Part shown: in pieces, positions 41,530 through 45,286 of the stretch | Position numbering within the stretch: the stretch's first letter is position 1 | Layout: every line of letters begins with the position of its first letter | NCBI RefSeq assembly: GCF_000006405.1 | Contig: NW_003217015.1 | Location: forward strand, 35,956 to 81,241 | Source: Perkinsus marinus ATCC 50983 | Taxonomy: Eukaryota; Perkinsozoa; Perkinsida; Perkinsidae | Direction: 5' to 3' | Length of the DNA stretch: 45,286 bases | Notes under the pieces: generated by a model | What the model saw: only the letters and a program-made list of their open reading frames with translations | Database searches by the model: none | What the model was told of the DNA's origin: nothing | Made by a program: the position numbers and the translations under genes

Positions 41530-42874
41530 ATGGGACCAGGCGTTGTGGTAGCGTTACTAGCAGCAGTCGTGTGCAACGTGTCTGCAGCGAAGATGAATAT
41601 CACGATATCAATTGATCCGAGAACTAACGTGAAGTGCCTGGGGGAGGAGTTCTCTGCTGGGCAGCTGTTGGTAACACTGAGGGAATCACATAGTTTCGCT
41701 TAAGGGCCGACTTCAATTTTTGCCTACTACTGCTACTATCTGTAGAGCGTACACCGTAGTTGAGCCGTAATAGAGTTCTTCAGGTAGTTGATAGTAGGGT
41801 ACTTCCTGATGACGACGACAAAGCAGCCTCGTCAGCTCTAATAGACCTAGTAGGCATTGGAAAGCATGTAATGGCTGCTTTTATGAAATCCAGGTCGTTC
41901 GCCCTGGCGCCGAATACGATACTCCAGAGTCTGGCATTCCTCTAGGGCTGTACGAAACTGGAGTGAGTTCCCTCTACCTCACCGTGGACCATCCCATATG
42001 GTACAGATTGACGGTGTGTTGGCAGTCGAGCACGACCGGAAGACCATCAAAGTGGCGACGACCATCGAACAGGTGTGTCTTTAGGTCAACCCGATAATAC
42101 CTTTGTGGAGCAGGATGGGCCCCACTGGATCTGTATTGGTCTGTCGAGGAATGGCCGATGGACTCCTACTGAGGTCTCGCTAGCTCTGAGGTGGGTACTC
42201 ATCATGTATACGGCGATGGTGGTCTCTCTCTCGAGGTACGGTGGTGATGCTGCTGACTTTACTCAGCTGGCTAGAAGAGATCATTTAGATGATACTCAAG
42301 TAAGGCAGTAGTAGTAGTACTCTGATAAGCCTCCGTTTGAGTGAATAGAGTCTACTTGGACTGATGGACGAGTAACAGAGGTTCAGGCGAGGGTGCCTTG
42401 TGGCCGGTGATGGCGGTATATATATGCTGGCTCCCCTCATATACGAGCTAGGATAGAAGTAGACAGAAACCAACCATAATTCGCCCCAAAACTTCCTAGG
42501 AATTTGCATATCATCACCGACACATGTAGTTGAGCATGTGCGTATTTTCCCACGCTGCTTGTGGTAGCTGATTTGACAACGATCGTCCTGTCATCCCTGA
42601 AGACTTCGTGTTAGGTACAACTGTACCGCGTACAGGTTATCTTGAGAGAGTACCATAAGACGTTATTCTATATGAGGGAGAGGGATGAACGGATGCGGCA
42701 AACCACAGAGAGTTGGTGCCCCCAAAGCCTCCACAGTTCGGCTCCTTGTGCCCCTCAGGCACGTCATCGAGGTTGGTGGCATTCTGCTTGCTGAATGCTG
42801 GTGTCGTTATCACTGTGGCGGGACTGCAAATACTCTATTACAGGCGCTATTTCACTCGTAAGAAGATGATCTGA
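41530..42874 (+). CDS. p24/emp24 GOLD-domain cargo receptor
   Basis: Start ATG 41530: signal peptide MGPGVVVALLAAVVCNVSAA, then ITISIDPRTNVKCLGEEF (first GOLD Cys). Exons fixed: 41530-41670, 41894-41962, 42007 onward, one ending 42190, 42236-42299, 42615-42711 and 42759-42874. The second GOLD Cys is in DGPHWICIGLSRNG. A helical region (DFTQLARRDHLDDTQ; REYHKTLFYMRERDERMRQT) leads to one membrane helix and the tail YYRRYFTRKKMI. The last four residues KKMI form a KKXX COPI retrieval signal. p24 proteins cycle between ER and Golgi as cargo receptors and coat adaptors. Intron 42300-42614 (315 nt) contains repeat copy C. The phase around 42070 is not settled. Confidence 0.9.
42474..42560 (+). repeat. 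Dispersed about 80-bp repeat, copy C
   Basis: Within the 315-nt p24 intron, sense orientation. Shares AGGAATTTGCATATCATCACC, then CACATGTAGTTGAGCATGTG and GTATTTTCCCAC with copies A, B and D. The hairpin arms CACATG/CATGTG are kept. Confidence 0.76.
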
Positions 42875-42973
42875 TAAACGCATGGTCCTCATGTACTCCA
42901 GTTTTCAATAATGAGCTGTTGAGTTCAGCGCTGGTCAGATCCCTGTAGTTAATTTCCTGTTATATTTACCCCT

Positions 42974-43774
42974 ATGCTTTCTTCTTTTTACCTGGCTCCC
43001 CGCGCCGTAGTTCCTCTACTGAGTGCTCCTTCTCTAGCTCAGCGAGCGCTCACGTTTACGGCGAGAGGCGGCTTCGTCCAACAAAAGTCTAACGGCCTCT
43101 TGGGTGCCGTTCATCGCAATTTCGCATCGACAACAAAGGGCTGTTCGAAACACTGCTGTAAACTACACTGTCCTAAATGCGACTTTGTTATGAATTCATT
43201 CTGCCCCTTCTGTCCATCTTGTGACTCCTTCCAACCGGAAAAGCCTCGTGAATGCCCTACTGATTACTTCTGCCTGCTTGACCAGCCCCACAAGTACAGT
43301 ATCGACACCAAGGGTGCTGAGAAGTGCTACAGGCGACTTCAGAACAGGCTGCATCCAGATAAGGTTGCTCATGTTGACGGCGCCGACGCTGAAGTTGCTG
43401 CTGCCGATTCCGCGATGGTAAATGATGCCATCAAAACGCTGAGGTCTCCCTTGAAGAGAGCGGAGCATCTCCTCCAACTGGAGACCGGTGTGAAGGCGGA
43501 CAACGACGAGGCAGATGGGATGGGAAATATGGACCCTAGTGTGCTGATGGAAATGTTGGAGTACAATGAAGAGATTGATGATGCCGAGGGGGACGAGGAG
43601 GAGCTCCTCAAGCTCACTCAGGAGAACGATGAGAGGATCAAAGAGTGCGAGGATGAGCTCACGAGGCTCTGTGATGAGGCCCACGACTGGGAGGCGGTCG
43701 AGACTGAAGTCAATCGCTTGAGGTTTCTCGTCCGCATCGACGATAGGTTGAAAGGCACTGTGAACAAAATGTAG
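42974..43774 (+). CDS. HSCB: HscB/Jac1 mitochondrial iron-sulfur co-chaperone
   Basis: Intronless ORF of 266 aa, unlike its neighbours. It is a J-protein that brings the Isu scaffold to mitochondrial Hsp70 so that Fe-S clusters are passed on. Residues 1-55 form a presequence (Ser/Arg/Ala-rich). A zinc-type Cys group follows (C66-x2-C69, C77-x2-C80, C83), as in animal HSCB. Then PTDYFCLLDQPHKYSIDTKG, YRRLQNRLHPDK with HPDK at 127-130, and MVNDAIKTLRSPLKRAEHLL, which are the J-domain and the start of the HscB-C oligomerisation domain. The C-terminal helical domain (about 160-266) is acidic and contains MLEYNEEI. The length is usual for eukaryotic HscB. ATG 42974 is the first Met and gives a full presequence. 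Confidence 0.95.
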   Translation: MLSSFYLAPRAVVPLLSAPSLAQRALTFTARGGFVQQKSNGLLGAVHRNFASTTKGCSKHCCKLHCPKCDFVMNSFCPFCPSCDSFQPEKPRECPTDYFCLLDQPHKYSIDTKGAEKCYRRLQNRLHPDKVAHVDGADAEVAAADSAMVNDAIKTLRSPLKRAEHLLQLETGVKADNDEADGMGNMDPSVLMEMLEYNEEIDDAEGDEEELLKLTQENDERIKECEDELTRLCDEAHDWEAVETEVNRLRFLVRIDDRLKGTVNKM

Positions 43775-43916
43775 TGACCTTCTATATACTACTGCATACT
43801 ATATACATCGGTTTCTACTTGGAACTCAATCGAGGCATTTGTGTTGTCAAGTGACAGATGCGACATAGAACAACTCTCATACACAACGTTCATAGAGACA
43901 CATTATCCAACGCCCT

Positions 43917-44135
43917 CTATATTCCCGCTGACTTCGACAGCGGAATTCCATGCGTCCAGCCGTTAATAGGAGGGCCATGAGCGCTACCACGACCCTCATC
44001 AGCTAGCAATAATTGCACTGACCCACTCGTTATTATAATGGAATTCACACGAAAGTCATTCCTGTCGAGTTCCTTACCATACTTCTTAGAGTTTTGACCA
44101 TGTGCTTTTTGCCTTGCAACCGACTTCAATAACAT
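43917..44135 (-). CDS. Small ORF, doubtful
   Basis: ATG 44135 to TAG 43917 would give 72 aa (MLLKSVARQKAHGQNSKKYG..., IIITSGSVQLLLADEG...). The start is basic. No family recognised and no intron or conserved neighbour supports it. It lies in the gap between two convergent genes. Confidence 0.22.
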   Translation of the reverse strand: MLLKSVARQKAHGQNSKKYGKELDRNDFRVNSIIITSGSVQLLLADEGRGSAHGPPINGWTHGIPLSKSAGI

Positions 44136-44210
44136 CAACACTTGAATGCCTCAGAAACAGCATGAACACGGAAAGGACAAATAAATGCAACCTGGAGATT
44201 CATGGAGATC

Positions 44211-45286
44211 TTAAATGAATTTTTCCGCGATGAAATTGGGTTGAGGCTTATCCCGCATCTTCGCGTAAAAGTCTCCGCCTTTTTTCTTCATCTGTCTGTA
44301 TTGCTCATATGGTAGTGATGGATCCTTACCACCACTCTTCCTATCGATGTGATCCCAATACCTGACCATACGAGATCTCGATAGCCCTACTATTCGAAAC
44401 CTACCGCTCTCGAGCTTCATGCAACGGAGTGGCGTCCAAGGTCGTAAGGCCGTCTTTGGCCAGCAACAGCTCATGTTGGCGAATCTCGAGTTCATCCAGT
44501 TTCTTCCGTCTGCTGACCTTATCGAACATCTGATAGGAGCACACAGATATCTCAATGGCAACTCTCAGGGCGACCCCACCTGTTGCCGATTCTTGGCGAC
44601 GAGCTTGCCTATCATATGATGCAACTGCACGACCTTACGGCCCACCTTCGCCAGCCGGCCAGCTTGGTAGGGCAATGGCATCACCCCACGACTGTACCTG
44701 ACGAACACCTGTGCGCCTCCCATATACCAAGTCGGGCGAACATGTCATCCAAGACAGCCAGAGTGGCTCGACTGCTCTTCGAGTTCATCGCCACATCCAA
44801 TGCTAGTCGTAGCATCTCCTCACTCATCTGTGACGGACACCTGTCCGGATCGTCGGGGACCACCAAAGCATTGTTCTGACCAGAGATAAGCAGTAGTAGC
44901 CTCCACTAGAACCCATTAGCCAATCGCAAGCGTTGACCCCAGATGCCAACACGTGACACCTCCCACCTCGATCGTCTCCACGCCAACCAGCGAGTTATCC
45001 GCTGCTCCCATCATCTCCTTCTTCTTCTCAATTTCCCTAACCTCAATCGCCTTAAAGTGTTCCTTCATTTGAGTGTACAACGCCATAAACCTAGCGTTAT
45101 CTCCCATACCCTTCCCGAGCATCCTCAGCAACGTCTCATATCTAACCCAACACCAACCAACGTCACCATCATTCGCCCTCTGGTGAGGTCCTCACGTTCG
45201 GACGGTCGGAGCCACCCCAAAGGAAGCGTATTGTTGCACCATGTCAATAGCATGACTCGCGAAACCACCAGCAGCATATACCTAAC
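44211..45286 (-). CDS. 3' part of an orphan gene, helical and basic
   Basis: Runs off the right edge, so the 5' end is missing. Pieces in gene order: AGGFASHAIDMVQQYASFG (45.2 kb), ETLLRMLGKGMGDNARFMAL with a Lys/Glu helix (45.1-44.95 kb), SEEMLRLALDVAMNSKSSRA and LAVLDDMFARLG (44.8 kb), LAKVGRKVVQLHHMIGKLVA (44.6 kb), KVSRRKKLDELEIRQHELLL (44.5 kb), and the last exon YWDHIDRKSGG...NFIAEKFI ending TAA at 44211. Clear introns are 44597-44548 (50 nt) and 44403-44361 (43 nt), positions approximate. The paired-helix start and basic end recall an organellar RNA-binding or ribosome-associated protein, but no family is firm. One junction near 44.70 kb allows only an 11- or 17-nt intron in my model and needs checking. 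Confidence 0.6.

Noticed and set aside
42300-42614. A separate small gene in the p24 intron
   Set aside because: The flanking exons join in phase and match the p24 family; the stretch holds repeat copy C and no ORF of note.

Overview
The window reads as nuclear DNA of an alveolate protist, most likely a Perkinsus species or close relative (inference; there is no rRNA or spliced-leader gene to prove it). Genes are tightly packed on both strands. They are cut into many short exons by tiny GT-AG introns, mostly 40-50 nt. Many products are secretory-pathway or mitochondrial eukaryotic proteins. No bacterial operons, viral genes or CRISPR arrays were seen. Many ORFs in the raw six-frame view are shadows or single exons, so I rebuilt genes by joining exons across GT-AG introns and checking phase and total length.

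Layout. 1-362: 3' end of a plus-strand gene. 557-2539 (-): complete YIPF5/Yip1 with a 15-bp minisatellite inside one intron. 3025-8967 (-): SPT16, the large FACT subunit, with over 20 introns. 9318-10693 (+): ERD2-like receptor. 12290-14199 (+): SUGCT-like CoA-transferase. 14963-16040 and 16269-17596 (+): two tandem TLC-domain membrane proteins. 18348-about 19700 (+): RING/TRAF-type zinc-finger gene with an unresolved 3' part. 20210-20665 (-): small orphan protein. 21178-22407 and 22627-23497 (-): tandem paralogous secreted orphan proteins. 23.5-24.8 kb: GC-rich stretch without a clear gene. 24.8-26.9 kb (-): helical-repeat protein and an unresolved membrane-protein fragment. 26929-28164 (-): RlmN/Cfr-type radical SAM methyltransferase broken by a 100-N gap. 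28942-37471 (+): one very large gene with an N-terminal helical region, a protein kinase domain and a phosphatase-like domain lacking its catalytic residues. 38419-40572 (-): mitochondrial-looking membrane/coiled-coil protein. 40733-41380 (+): CDGSH iron-sulfur protein. 41530-42874 (+): p24/emp24 cargo receptor. 42974-43774 (+): HscB co-chaperone. 44211-45286 (-): 3' part of an orphan gene running off the window.

Themes. YIPF5, the ERD2-like receptor and p24 all serve ER-Golgi traffic. HscB (Fe-S assembly) and the CDGSH protein (Fe-S binding) are near neighbours in a mitochondrial group with the 38.4-40.6 kb gene. I do not claim co-regulation.

The most unusual signal is in the introns. A 10-nt word (GGWGTGGTAT or its complement ATACCACWCC) occurs 15 times, 13 of them inside introns of at least seven genes and in both orientations. 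A second word (GATACGGA/TCCGTATC) occurs 8 times, 7 in introns. Some introns also carry copies of an about 80-bp dispersed repeat or tRNA T-arm-like pieces ending in T-runs. Together these suggest introns shaped by mobile or introner-like insertions.
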